The notes below the pieces were generated by a model that was given only the letters and a program-made list of their open reading frames with translations, did no database searches and was not told the origin of the DNA. Source: an uncultured bacterium (GTDB lineage: Bacteria > Bacillota > Clostridia > Oscillospirales > Acutalibacteraceae). Taken from it: a stretch of 21,659 nucleotides of DNA. The position numbers were made by a program, and so were the translations under genes. Positions 1 through 6,064 of this stretch are shown piece by piece. The stretch lies in the NCBI GenBank assembly GCA_905215105.1, contig CAJMOI010000021.1, forward strand, positions 1 to 21,659. Direction: 5' to 3'. The stretch's first letter is position 1; every line of letters starts with the position of its first letter.

Positions 1-1031
1 CTGCCGCCACTGAAAAACCGCCGGTTTTGACGGAAGAGGTGAAGGAAGAGCTGGACCGGCTTCCCCAGCAGGAGGAATCCAAACAGGAGGACGAAACCAT
101 TCAGGAAAGCCGTCCCACCCCTCCGCCGCTGGTTGACACGGTTCCCACACCTTCTCCCACCAAACCCCCCAGTCCCACCAAAAAACCGGCAGCAACCCCC
201 ACTGCAAGCCCCACATCCGGCCCTTCTGCCACTGTTTCCCCGGCGCCGAAGCCCACACCTGCCACAAAACCCACCCCGGCCCCCACGCCTGCACCCACTC
301 CGGCGATTACCGGATGGTTTACCGATGACAGCGGCCAGTATTATCTGGTGGAGGGAAAGCCCCTCACCGGCTGGCAGGTGATTGGAGGAAGGCGGTATTA
401 CTTTAATGAAGCAGGCATCCGGACCAGCCGCACCGGCATCGATGTTTCCGGTTATCAGGGAAGCATTGACTGGAAAAAGGTTGCCGCCGATGACATTTCC
501 TTTGCATTCCTCCGCATCGGCGGACAGTATTACCGGCAGGAAGGCGGCTTTTACAAGGATACTTATTTCGAGCGCAACTATACCGGAGCCCGGAACAACG
601 GGCTGGATACCGGCGTGTACTTTTTCTCTCAGGCCATCACCGTAGAGGAAGCCCGTCAGGAGGCCTTGTGGGTGCTCAATCAGCTGGATGGCCGCCCGCT
701 GACCCTTCCCATTGTCTATGATCTGGAAGACCCTGCGCCGGATTCCCGGTTCCATCTGGCAAACCTGAACCGCCAGCAGGTGACGGATCTGTGCCGGGCC
801 TTCTGTGAAACCATTGAGGCCAACGGCTATGAGGCGGCGGTGTACACCAACCCCAACTGGATTCAGAATATTCTCTATCTGGACCAGCTCAGCGACTTCC
901 CCCTGTGGCTGGCCCACTATACATCGGCGCTGCTGCCCTCCGGTTCCGACCGCTGGAGCTGGTGGCAGTATACCAGCGCTGGAAAAGTCAATGGCATCAG
1001 CGGTGGTGTGGATATCAACGTGATGCGATAA
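1..1031 (+). CDS. GH25 muramidase with Pro-rich linker and GW (choline-binding-like) repeat, 5' partial
   Basis: The reading frame is open from the left edge (first full codon at base 3), so the N-terminus and any signal peptide lie outside the window; the TTG at 27 need not be the start. About 90 residues are low-complexity Pro/Thr/Ser/Ala/Lys (PTP-type repeats, roughly bases 110-305). One GW/YYF repeat follows (ITGWF...LTGWQVIGGRRYYF, about 312-405), like choline/glucan-binding cell-wall repeats. The C-terminal 195 residues are a GH25 lysozyme domain: GIDVSGYQGSIDW from about 435 carries the first acidic residue and YDLED at 717-731 the D-x-E pair; it ends GGVDINVM, typical of the family. 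GH25 enzymes cleave the MurNAc-GlcNAc bond of peptidoglycan. The linker and repeat suggest a surface or secreted autolysin (inference). A terminator follows 19 bases after the stop. Confidence 0.88.
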   Translation, partial: AATEKPPVLTEEVKEELDRLPQQEESKQEDETIQESRPTPPPLVDTVPTPSPTKPPSPTKKPAATPTASPTSGPSATVSPAPKPTPATKPTPAPTPAPTPAITGWFTDDSGQYYLVEGKPLTGWQVIGGRRYYFNEAGIRTSRTGIDVSGYQGSIDWKKVAADDISFAFLRIGGQYYRQEGGFYKDTYFERNYTGARNNGLDTGVYFFSQAITVEEARQEALWVLNQLDGRPLTLPIVYDLEDPAPDSRFHLANLNRQQVTDLCRAFCETIEANGYEAAVYTNPNWIQNILYLDQLSDFPLWLAHYTSALLPSGSDRWSWWQYTSAGKVNGISGGVDINVMR

Positions 1032-1049
1032 TGATACAATAATCAAGAA

Positions 1050-1079
1050 GGGACCCGGCAGATGCCGAGTCCCTTTTTT
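1050..1079 (+). terminator. Rho-independent terminator of the GH25 gene
   Basis: GGGAC and CGGC pair with GCCG and GTCCC around a short AGAT loop with one C/A mismatch, followed by six T (1074-1079). It lies between the convergent GH25 and dtd genes. In the minus direction the T-run is broken, so it serves the plus strand best. Confidence 0.85.
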
Positions 1080-1090
1080 CTGTCTGTTTT

Positions 1091-1573
1091 TCAGTTTTTG
1101 GGCTGTGTCAGCCGGTCAGAATCCAGAATGATGGTCACCGGGCCGTCGTTGACCAGAGAAACCTTCATGTCCGCGCCGAATTCCCCGGTTTTGACCACGG
1201 AAACCCCCAGCTTCCGGCATTCCTCCACAAACAGCTCATACAGCGGAACTGCCGCTGACGGTGCAGCCGCATCGCTGAAAGAGGGACGGGTGCCCTTTTT
1301 ACAGTCTGCACCCAGTGTGAAGTTGGACACCACCAGCATTTCTCCGCCGATATCCAGCAGGGAGCGGTTCAGCTTGCCCTGGTCGTCCTCGAAAATCCGC
1401 ATTTCACAGGTTTTCTTGGCCATCAGCCGCGCATGGCCTTCCGTGTCGCTGTCCATCACGCCCAGCAATACCATCAGACCGTGCCCCACGGCCCGGCTGT
1501 CCAGAATTTCTTTGGTTTCCTCGTTCAAAATATCCACCCGGGCTTCCAGTGCCCGCTGCAATACCGCTCTCAT
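1091..1573 (-). CDS. dtd: D-aminoacyl-tRNA deacylase (DTD)
   Basis: Protein of 160 residues, the normal DTD length. It hydrolyses D-amino acids from mischarged tRNAs in the cytosol as a homodimer. The N-terminus MRAVLQRALEARV matches the family, and the two active-site motifs are present: SNFTL at 83-87 (usually SQxTL) and NDGPVT at 142-147 (NxGPxT). The motif after the first, GADCKKGTRPSF, is also typical. The start at 1573 is chosen because AAAGGAAG lies at 1581-1588 and homology begins here; the longer open frame upstream does not look like DTD. The only oddity is Asn in place of the usual Gln in motif 1. It diverges from the ABC gene and is probably transcribed alone from an extended -10 promoter at 1613-1621. 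Confidence 0.95.
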   Translation of the reverse strand: MRAVLQRALEARVDILNEETKEILDSRAVGHGLMVLLGVMDSDTEGHARLMAKKTCEMRIFEDDQGKLNRSLLDIGGEMLVVSNFTLGADCKKGTRPSFSDAAAPSAAVPLYELFVEECRKLGVSVVKTGEFGADMKVSLVNDGPVTIILDSDRLTQPKN

Positions 1574-1612
1574 CCGTGCTCTTCCTTTCAAAATCAACAA
1601 ATTTGCCTGTTT

Positions 1613-1621
1613 ATCATAGCA
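1613..1621 (-). promoter_or_regulatory. Extended -10 promoter of dtd
   Basis: On the minus strand TGC precedes TATGAT (-10 at 1613-1618), giving an extended -10 with no convincing -35. The predicted transcript would start about 30 bases before the dtd start codon. Confidence 0.5.
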
Positions 1622-1703
1622 TAAAAAACTTTTTGAAAAAACCCCTGCTGTGCATATTTTCCCATGGCAGGCGCATAGTAAACGGGAGGAAGGAGGCGGT
1701 TTC

Positions 1704-2375
1704 ATGGAGCCGGTTCGGCTGGAAATGGAAAACATCTGTAAAGAGTACCGTCAGGGGGATGCAGTGATTCACGCGCTGCAAAATGTGAATCTGGTCATCG
1801 AGCCGGGAGAGTTTCTCTCCATTACCGGACAGTCGGGCAGCGGCAAGTCCACGCTGATGAACATTCTGGGCTGTCTGGATGTGCCCACCAGCGGGGTGTA
1901 CCGGATTGGGAGTCAGGACGTTTCCGCCATGAGCGCCGCCGAACTGACCCGGTTTCGGGGAAAGACCCTCGGCTTTATTTTCCAGAGCTTTTGCCTGATC
2001 CCCGAGCTGGACGCCGTGGAAAACGTGGAGCTGCCCCTGCGGTATCAGGGGATTCCCCGGAAACAGCGGCAGCAGATGGCCTGTACGGCACTGGAAAAGG
2101 TGGGGCTTTCCAGCCGGCTGCACCATCGTCCCAGCCAGATGAGCGGCGGACAGCAGCAGCGGGTGGCGGTGGCCCGGGCCATTGCCGCAAGCCCGCCGGT
2201 GATTCTGGCGGATGAGCCCACCGGCAATTTGGACCGGGCTTCCGGAGAGGGGGTCATGGAAATTTTACAGTCCCTGAATCGGGAGGGAAAAACCGTGGTT
2301 TTGATTACCCATGATGACAAAATAGCCAAAACAGCCCCCAGGCGTTTGGATATTCGCGATGGAATCGTCAATTGA
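1704..2375 (+). CDS. ABC transporter ATP-binding protein, LolD/MacB-type, no partner permease
   Basis: Protein of 223 residues, one complete nucleotide-binding domain. Walker A is GQSGSGKST (42-50), Q-loop FQSF (Q94), signature MSGGQQQRVAVARA (146-159), Walker B VILADEPTGNLD (166-177) and H-loop ITHD (H203). The EPTGNLD form and short length are typical of the LolD/MacB/FtsE group that powers MacB-like permeases (lipoprotein, peptide or antibiotic export, mechanotransmission). The ATG at 1704 is chosen for GGAGGAAGGAGG just upstream; the open frame continues back but without a ribosome site. In most relatives an FtsX-like permease gene follows; here the stop is overlapped by the promoter of an unrelated small gene and no permease is visible. 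Family call is firm, substrate unknown. Confidence 0.93.
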   Translation: MEPVRLEMENICKEYRQGDAVIHALQNVNLVIEPGEFLSITGQSGSGKSTLMNILGCLDVPTSGVYRIGSQDVSAMSAAELTRFRGKTLGFIFQSFCLIPELDAVENVELPLRYQGIPRKQRQQMACTALEKVGLSSRLHHRPSQMSGGQQQRVAVARAIAASPPVILADEPTGNLDRASGEGVMEILQSLNREGKTVVLITHDDKIAKTAPRRLDIRDGIVN

Positions 2376-2401
2376 CAAAGGTTTCTTTCCTGCCGTATAA
2401 T
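2372..2401 (+). promoter_or_regulatory. Consensus sigma-A promoter of the HPr-like gene
   Basis: TTGACA (2372-2377), an 18-bp spacer and TATAAT (2396-2401). Both boxes are perfect consensus. The -35 overlaps the stop codon (2373-2375) of the ABC gene. Transcription should begin near 2408. Confidence 0.88.
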
Positions 2402-2407
2402 GGGGTC

Positions 2408-2601
2408 ATGGCAGACAAGTGCCCGTTTGATTTCTCAGGTTCTTCCGCCGGCTGGCCCCAAAGCCGGTTGGAAATATGCACGGCTCTGCCGGTTACATTC
2501 AGTTTATATCTCACAAAATTCCGTGCCAAATCTGCGGATGCGCCTTGATGCTGACGCTCCCGAAAATGGCACAGACAGCACTGTAAAGGAGGGATTTCCC
2601 C
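2408..2601 (+). promoter_or_regulatory. Long 5' leader of the HPr-like gene, possibly structured or coding
   Basis: About 190 nt separate the predicted transcription start from the ATG at 2602. Visible pairings are CCGGCT 2448-2453 with AGCCGG 2462-2467, GCACGG 2478-2483 with CCGTGC 2521-2526, and a possible closing helix ACAAGTGC 2415-2422 with GCACTGT 2578-2584, whose 3' arm abuts the ribosome site. An ATG sits at 2408, at the predicted start of the RNA, and opens a 46-codon frame ending at 2548. I match the leader to no riboswitch class; T-box, SRP and c-di-GMP core motifs were not found. Confidence 0.4.
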
Positions 2602-2859
2602 ATGCCGAACAAAATGTTGGAACTGCATGACATTGATGTCCCCGAGTTTCTGAGAATTCTGGATACCTGTGTTGGTAACGTCTATCTGATGACACGCGAA
2701 GGGGATAAACTGAATCTGAAGAGTAAGCTCTGCCAGCTGGTCGGACTTACCCAGCTGATTGAAGGCGGCAAAATTGCCGAGGCTTTCGTCATGTGTGACA
2801 ATGAAGAAGACGAACGGCGTCTGTTCCGTTTTAACCTCTTCAAAAAAGCGGAGAACTGA
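2602..2859 (+). CDS. Small HPr/Crh-like protein (85 aa)
   Basis: Protein of 85 residues preceded by a strong AAAGGAGGG site (2585-2593). I know no experimental function. The central part GDKLNLKSKLCQLVGL (34-49) closely resembles the Ser-46 region of HPr/Crh (VNLKSIMGVMSLG), and the spacing of the flanking strands and helices and the length fit the HPr fold. Ser41 would correspond to regulatory Ser-46. The phosphocarrier His-Ala-Arg-Pro motif is missing: His9 can be aligned with His-15 only without the following Arg-Pro, reading HDIDVP. It is therefore unlikely to be a normal PTS phosphocarrier and could be a Crh-like regulator or a diverged HPr-fold protein. It is a single-gene unit with its own consensus promoter, long leader and strong terminator. 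The gene is firm; the fold is inference. Confidence 0.85.
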   Translation: MPNKMLELHDIDVPEFLRILDTCVGNVYLMTREGDKLNLKSKLCQLVGLTQLIEGGKIAEAFVMCDNEEDERRLFRFNLFKKAEN

Positions 2860-2876
2860 TTGTTGGAATCTTCTCA

Positions 2877-2920
2877 GGCCGCAGAAAAGGGATTGCCCTT
2901 TCTGCGGCCCTTTTGTTTTT
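2877..2920 (+). terminator. Rho-independent terminator of the HPr-like gene
   Basis: A long hairpin pairs GGCCGCAGAAA-A-GGG with CCCTTTCTGCGGCC (one bulge) and is followed by TTTTGTTTTT. It starts 17 bases after the stop codon. Confidence 0.93.
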
Positions 2921-2988
2921 GTTATTAAATTCTGTTTATATAGATTCTAAATAATATAGAGCTACTATTGTAACGAGTGGTTTCTACA

Positions 2989-3777
2989 TTAGATATCCAG
3001 TATGTCTCCTGTGGAGAGAATTTCCAGACGGCTGCCCATTTGTTCTTTTAAAAACCGGCTCTGTTCTTCTCCGGTGCAGTGGCCGGTATAGAATTTGGCG
3101 CCGCTTTCCAGCAGCAGCCGGGCGGCTTCTGACAAAGTTTCCCGGCCTTCTCCGTGGGGGTCCAGCTTTTTGTAGTGAAAACCGCCGATGAGCACATCGG
3201 GTTTCAGCCAGTGGACAATATTGAGGATTCCCCGATGGGAACAGCCGCTGAACACAATCCGCCGGCCCTTTTCGTGAACGATCAGATACTGTTCGTGGCG
3301 GAAATCCTCGGGGATCAGCTTTCCATCCCGACGGGTAAACAGGCCAAAGGGGTCGGCGGGAAAGGGGATTTCCAGTCCGGCACAGTCGGTGAGCTCCAGC
3401 TGAGAATCCTTGGGAAATGCCCGTCCGGAAAGCAGCCGGGGTTCCCCTTGCAGGGAACGATCCAGACCAATGTCCTTTTCCGGGCCGGAAAAATGAGGCT
3501 CGAAGGCATAAGGGCTCACATATACCGGCGCATGGCGGTTCAGCTGTAAAAACCGCTTCAGGCCGCCGCCGTGGTCATAGTGCCCGTGGGAGAGCACCGC
3601 CAGCTCCGCGGTTTCCAGTGGTACATGCATGCGCGCCGCATTTTCCGCAAACCGGTCGGTTTGCCCCATGTCGAAGAGAATCCGACGGTTTTCGGTTTCC
3701 ACAAACAGACTCAGGCCGTGCTCCCGAAAAAACTCCGGGGAGCGGGCGGTGTTTTCCATCAGTACAGACAGTTTCAC
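2989..3777 (-). CDS. MBL-fold metallo-hydrolase (COG1237-like)
   Basis: Protein of 262 residues of the metallo-beta-lactamase superfamily. The zinc motif SHGHYDHGGG lies at 63-72 (H64, H66, D68, H69); a later GCSHRGILNI motif, GGFH and YTGHCTG near the C-terminus supply the remaining ligands. This arrangement matches the group that includes enzymes annotated as dihydropterin/aminobenzene 5'-phosphate synthases and other small-molecule hydrolases; the substrate cannot be read from sequence. There is no signal peptide, so it is cytosolic. Start is GTG at 3777, with GGGAGGAA at 3783-3790 at ideal distance. The promoter is about 190 bp upstream at 3972-4001, so the message has a long leader containing a structured element. 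It diverges from the GH20 gene. Confidence 0.88.
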   Translation of the reverse strand: MKLSVLMENTARSPEFFREHGLSLFVETENRRILFDMGQTDRFAENAARMHVPLETAELAVLSHGHYDHGGGLKRFLQLNRHAPVYVSPYAFEPHFSGPEKDIGLDRSLQGEPRLLSGRAFPKDSQLELTDCAGLEIPFPADPFGLFTRRDGKLIPEDFRHEQYLIVHEKGRRIVFSGCSHRGILNIVHWLKPDVLIGGFHYKKLDPHGEGRETLSEAARLLLESGAKFYTGHCTGEEQSRFLKEQMGSRLEILSTGDILDI

Positions 3778-3802
3778 AATGATTCCTCCCGATTCTGAAT
3801 CC

Positions 3803-3965
3803 AGGGGCTATCTGAAAAGTCGAAATGATAGTCTTTTCCGACAATCAACGCCAGCTACTGCGTTAAAAATACTCGGAATCCACAAAGGATTCCTGCGTTT
3901 TTTGCCTTGTATCTGTCTGTTGCTTGTGGAAAATCCGTCAATTTCTTCGTTTTCAGAAACGCCCT
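3803..3965. repeat. Candidate 163-bp element with imperfect inverted ends (MITE-like repeat or structured leader)
   Basis: The left end (AGGGGCTATCTGAAAA, 3803-3818) and the reverse complement of the right end (AGGGCGTTTCTGAAAA, 3950-3965) agree at 13 of 16 positions. Inside are AACGC/GCGTT (3847-3851, 3860-3864), a perfect 7-bp hairpin GGAATCC-ACAAA-GGATTCC (3875-3893) followed on the plus strand by GCGTTTTTT, and GTC/GAC pairs. It carries no gene. It fills the leader of the MBL gene, whose predicted transcription start falls at its right edge. It resembles dispersed intergenic repeats of related genomes, but this is recall and not checked. Confidence 0.45.
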
Positions 3966-3971
3966 AATTTT

Positions 3972-4001
3972 ATTGTAAGCCGCCGCCGGGGCAGGTGTCA
4001 A
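3972..4001 (-). promoter_or_regulatory. Sigma-A promoter of the MBL hydrolase gene
   Basis: On the minus strand TTGACA (3996-4001), an 18-bp spacer and TACAAT (3972-3977). Transcription should start near 3965, giving a leader of about 190 nt before the GTG at 3777. Confidence 0.75.
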
Positions 4002-4018
4002 TTTTGAAAAAACAAAAT
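4001..4018. promoter_or_regulatory. Perfect inverted repeat ATTTTG-N6-CAAAAT, possible operator
   Basis: A 6-bp perfect inverted repeat with an AAAAAA centre touches the -35 box of the MBL promoter. Read on the minus strand it is ATTTTGTTTTTTC, which agrees at 11 of 13 positions with the start of the T-rich box at 7401 near the deoR promoter (ATTTTGTGGTTTT). It may be an operator for the local DeoR protein (inference). Confidence 0.4.
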
Positions 4019-4027
4019 CTCACATTT

Positions 4028-4043
4028 TTGGAGATAAATCCAA
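4028..4043. promoter_or_regulatory. Inverted repeat TTGGA-N6-TCCAA upstream of the GH20 promoter
   Basis: A 5-bp perfect inverted repeat lies 12 bp upstream of the -35 box of the GH20 promoter and between the two divergent promoters. It could be an activator or repressor site; no regulator can be assigned. Confidence 0.3.
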
Positions 4044-4054
4044 CGGTTTGACCA

Positions 4055-4083
4055 TTGCATCCCGGAAGCTTCTCCCCTATAAT
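4055..4083 (+). promoter_or_regulatory. Sigma-A promoter of the GH20 gene
   Basis: TTGCAT (4055-4060), a 17-bp spacer and TATAAT (4078-4083). The transcript would start near 4090, about 32 bases before the ATG at 4122. Confidence 0.82.
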
Positions 4084-4121
4084 GGTGGTATCAAGTATGA
4101 AACAATCAGGAGGCTTTTGCC

Positions 4122-6005
4122 ATGATGAAAGTGAAATTCGAAGGACTTCCCGAAGCATACCGCGCCGGTCTGGAGCTTCTGCTGCCTCAGCTGCCGCTGA
4201 AACTGGACGATGCCGGTGTTTGCGTGCAGGTGAAAGAGGGAAAAGGCGTTTCCCTGACGAAGGAAAACGGTGGATATGTGCTGTCCTGCGGCGGAAAGAC
4301 CGACTTTTTCCGGGGACTGGCCCTTCTCTGCCGGTATGCCGGGGAAGAATCCGTTTCTGTCCATGAAACCGCCCATTTTGAAAAGTGCGGCCTGATGCCC
4401 GACTGTTCCCGGAATGCAGTGCTCACCGTGGATACGGTCAAATGTATGCTGCGCCACATGGCACTCTGCGGCCTGAACCTGATGATGCTCTACACCGAGG
4501 ACACCTATGAGGTGCCGGAGCGCCCCTATTTCGGTTATCTCCGGGGCCGGTACACCTTCGACGAAATGAAGGAAATGGACGATTACGCCGACACCCTGGG
4601 CATTGAGATGATTCCCTGCATCCAGACGCTGGCACACCTGGAGCGGGCGCTGCAGTGGCCGGCCATGGACGGCTATCGCGACACCGACGATGTGCTGCTC
4701 ACCGGTGAGAAAGAGCCCAAAACCTATGAGTTTATCCGGCAGTGCATCCGGGCTGCCTGTGCGCCCTTCCGTTCCCGTCGGGTTCATATCGGTATGGATG
4801 AAGCCTACTGGATGGGCCGCGGCCTGTATCTGAACAAATACGGCTATGTGCCCAAGGTGGAGCTGATGCGCACCCACCTGAAGCTGGTGAAGGAGATTCT
4901 GGACGAAGAAGGTCTGGAAGCCATGATGTGGAGCGATATGCACTTCACCGCTGCCCGGGACGAAGGCGTGTACCATCCCGAAGCCATTCTGACGCCGGAA
5001 ATTCTGTCCGCCGCGCCGGAGGACATCGGTCTGGTATACTGGGACTACTATCATGAGGACAACGCCTCTTACGCCAATATGCTGGAAAAGCACGGTCAGT
5101 TCAAGGCAAAGACCATTTTTGCCGGCGGTATCTGGACCTGGTGCGGACCTGCTGCCGACTACCGCAAAACGCTGGCTGCCACCATTCCCGCACTGGAAGA
5201 GTGCGTCAAGGCCGGTGTTTCCGAAGTGTTTGCAACGGCCTGGCTGGATGACGGCGCAGAGTGCAGCCTGATGACCATTCTGTACGGTCTTTCCATCTTC
5301 GGAGAGTTCAACTATATGGGACACTGGGACGCTGAGGAAACCCAGCGCCGTTTCCAGGCTGCCACCGGTCTGGATCCCCAGGCATTTTTGTCCATGTCCG
5401 CTCTCAACGAGCTGCCCGGCATGACGCTGCAGCCCAACAGCACCGCGAACCCCTGCCGCGTGCTGCTGTATGAGGATCCGCTGCTGCCGCTGTTTGCCGC
5501 CGATCTGCCCCGGAACGAGGAATATGTCCCCTATTACGAGGAGCTGGCTGCCCGGTTTGAAAAGTTCGCCGGAGAAAATGAGGAAATCCGCTTGCAGCTG
5601 ACGGCCTATTCCCTGATGGCCAAGGCGCTGGCTGCCAAGTGCCGCTGGCGCAGGAAGGCCGCCGAAGTGGTGCGGGCAAAGGACCGTGCCGCTGCACTGG
5701 ACCTGCTGCCGCTGGCTGACGAAAATATTGCCGCTCTGAAAGACCTGCGTCACGCCTGGTACAAGCAGTGGATGGCTGTCAACAAGCCCTTCGGCTTTGA
5801 GGTGCTGGATATCCGTCTGGGCGGAACCATTGCCCGCTTTGAAACCGCACGCGACCGCATGGAAGCGTTCGGAAAGGGCGAGCTGGAAGATATTCCCGAG
5901 CTGCGGGAAGAAAAGCTGCTCTTCCACACCGATGCAAATGGCGACTATGTGTGCCGCAACCTGTGGGCGCATCTGGTAACCCCCAGCCGTATGGGTAAGG
6001 AATAA
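4122..6005 (+). CDS. Cytosolic GcnA-like beta-N-acetylhexosaminidase (GH20)
   Basis: Protein of 627 residues, the length I recall for the streptococcal GcnA group of GH20. It should release terminal beta-linked GlcNAc/GalNAc from oligosaccharides by substrate-assisted catalysis. The catalytic barrel runs from about residue 90; the diagnostic Asp-Glu pair is in HIGMDEAYW (D226, E227). WSDMHF and later YWDYYHED and GGIWTWCG supply other barrel-strand residues. The C-terminal 200 residues are helical. No signal peptide is seen, so it acts on imported saccharides. The start is the first of two ATGs (4122), 8 bases from AGGAGG at 4108-4113. It is a single-gene unit ending in a strong terminator and converges with the MFS gene; with the nearby sulfatase locus it suggests amino-sugar glycan use. 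Family call is firm, exact substrate not. Confidence 0.92.
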   Translation: MMKVKFEGLPEAYRAGLELLLPQLPLKLDDAGVCVQVKEGKGVSLTKENGGYVLSCGGKTDFFRGLALLCRYAGEESVSVHETAHFEKCGLMPDCSRNAVLTVDTVKCMLRHMALCGLNLMMLYTEDTYEVPERPYFGYLRGRYTFDEMKEMDDYADTLGIEMIPCIQTLAHLERALQWPAMDGYRDTDDVLLTGEKEPKTYEFIRQCIRAACAPFRSRRVHIGMDEAYWMGRGLYLNKYGYVPKVELMRTHLKLVKEILDEEGLEAMMWSDMHFTAARDEGVYHPEAILTPEILSAAPEDIGLVYWDYYHEDNASYANMLEKHGQFKAKTIFAGGIWTWCGPAADYRKTLAATIPALEECVKAGVSEVFATAWLDDGAECSLMTILYGLSIFGEFNYMGHWDAEETQRRFQAATGLDPQAFLSMSALNELPGMTLQPNSTANPCRVLLYEDPLLPLFAADLPRNEEYVPYYEELAARFEKFAGENEEIRLQLTAYSLMAKALAAKCRWRRKAAEVVRAKDRAAALDLLPLADENIAALKDLRHAWYKQWMAVNKPFGFEVLDIRLGGTIARFETARDRMEAFGKGELEDIPELREEKLLFHTDANGDYVCRNLWAHLVTPSRMGKE

Positions 6006-6023
6006 AAGAGAGTAAAAACAGGA

Positions 6024-6064
6024 AATCCCTGTCTCCGTTATGATTCGGAGACAGGGATTTTTTT
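6024..6064 (+). terminator. Strong terminator between GH20 and MFS genes
   Basis: A perfect 14-bp stem, AATCCCTGTCTCCG (6024-6037) with CGGAGACAGGGATT (6046-6059), an 8-nt loop and a T-run to 6064. The stop codon of the MFS gene lies in the loop, so the hairpin also forms the 3' end of that mRNA. In the minus direction the T-rich tail is weaker. Confidence 0.95.

Noticed and set aside
2921..2988. AT-rich stretch between the HPr-like and MBL genes as an attachment site or origin element
   Set aside because: It is only the spacer between converging genes; no repeats, DnaA boxes or inverted ends were found.
4047..4083. TTGACC upstream of TATAAT before the GH20 gene as the -35
   Set aside because: The spacer would be about 25 bp (TTGACC ends at 4052 or so); TTGCAT with 17 bp is far better.
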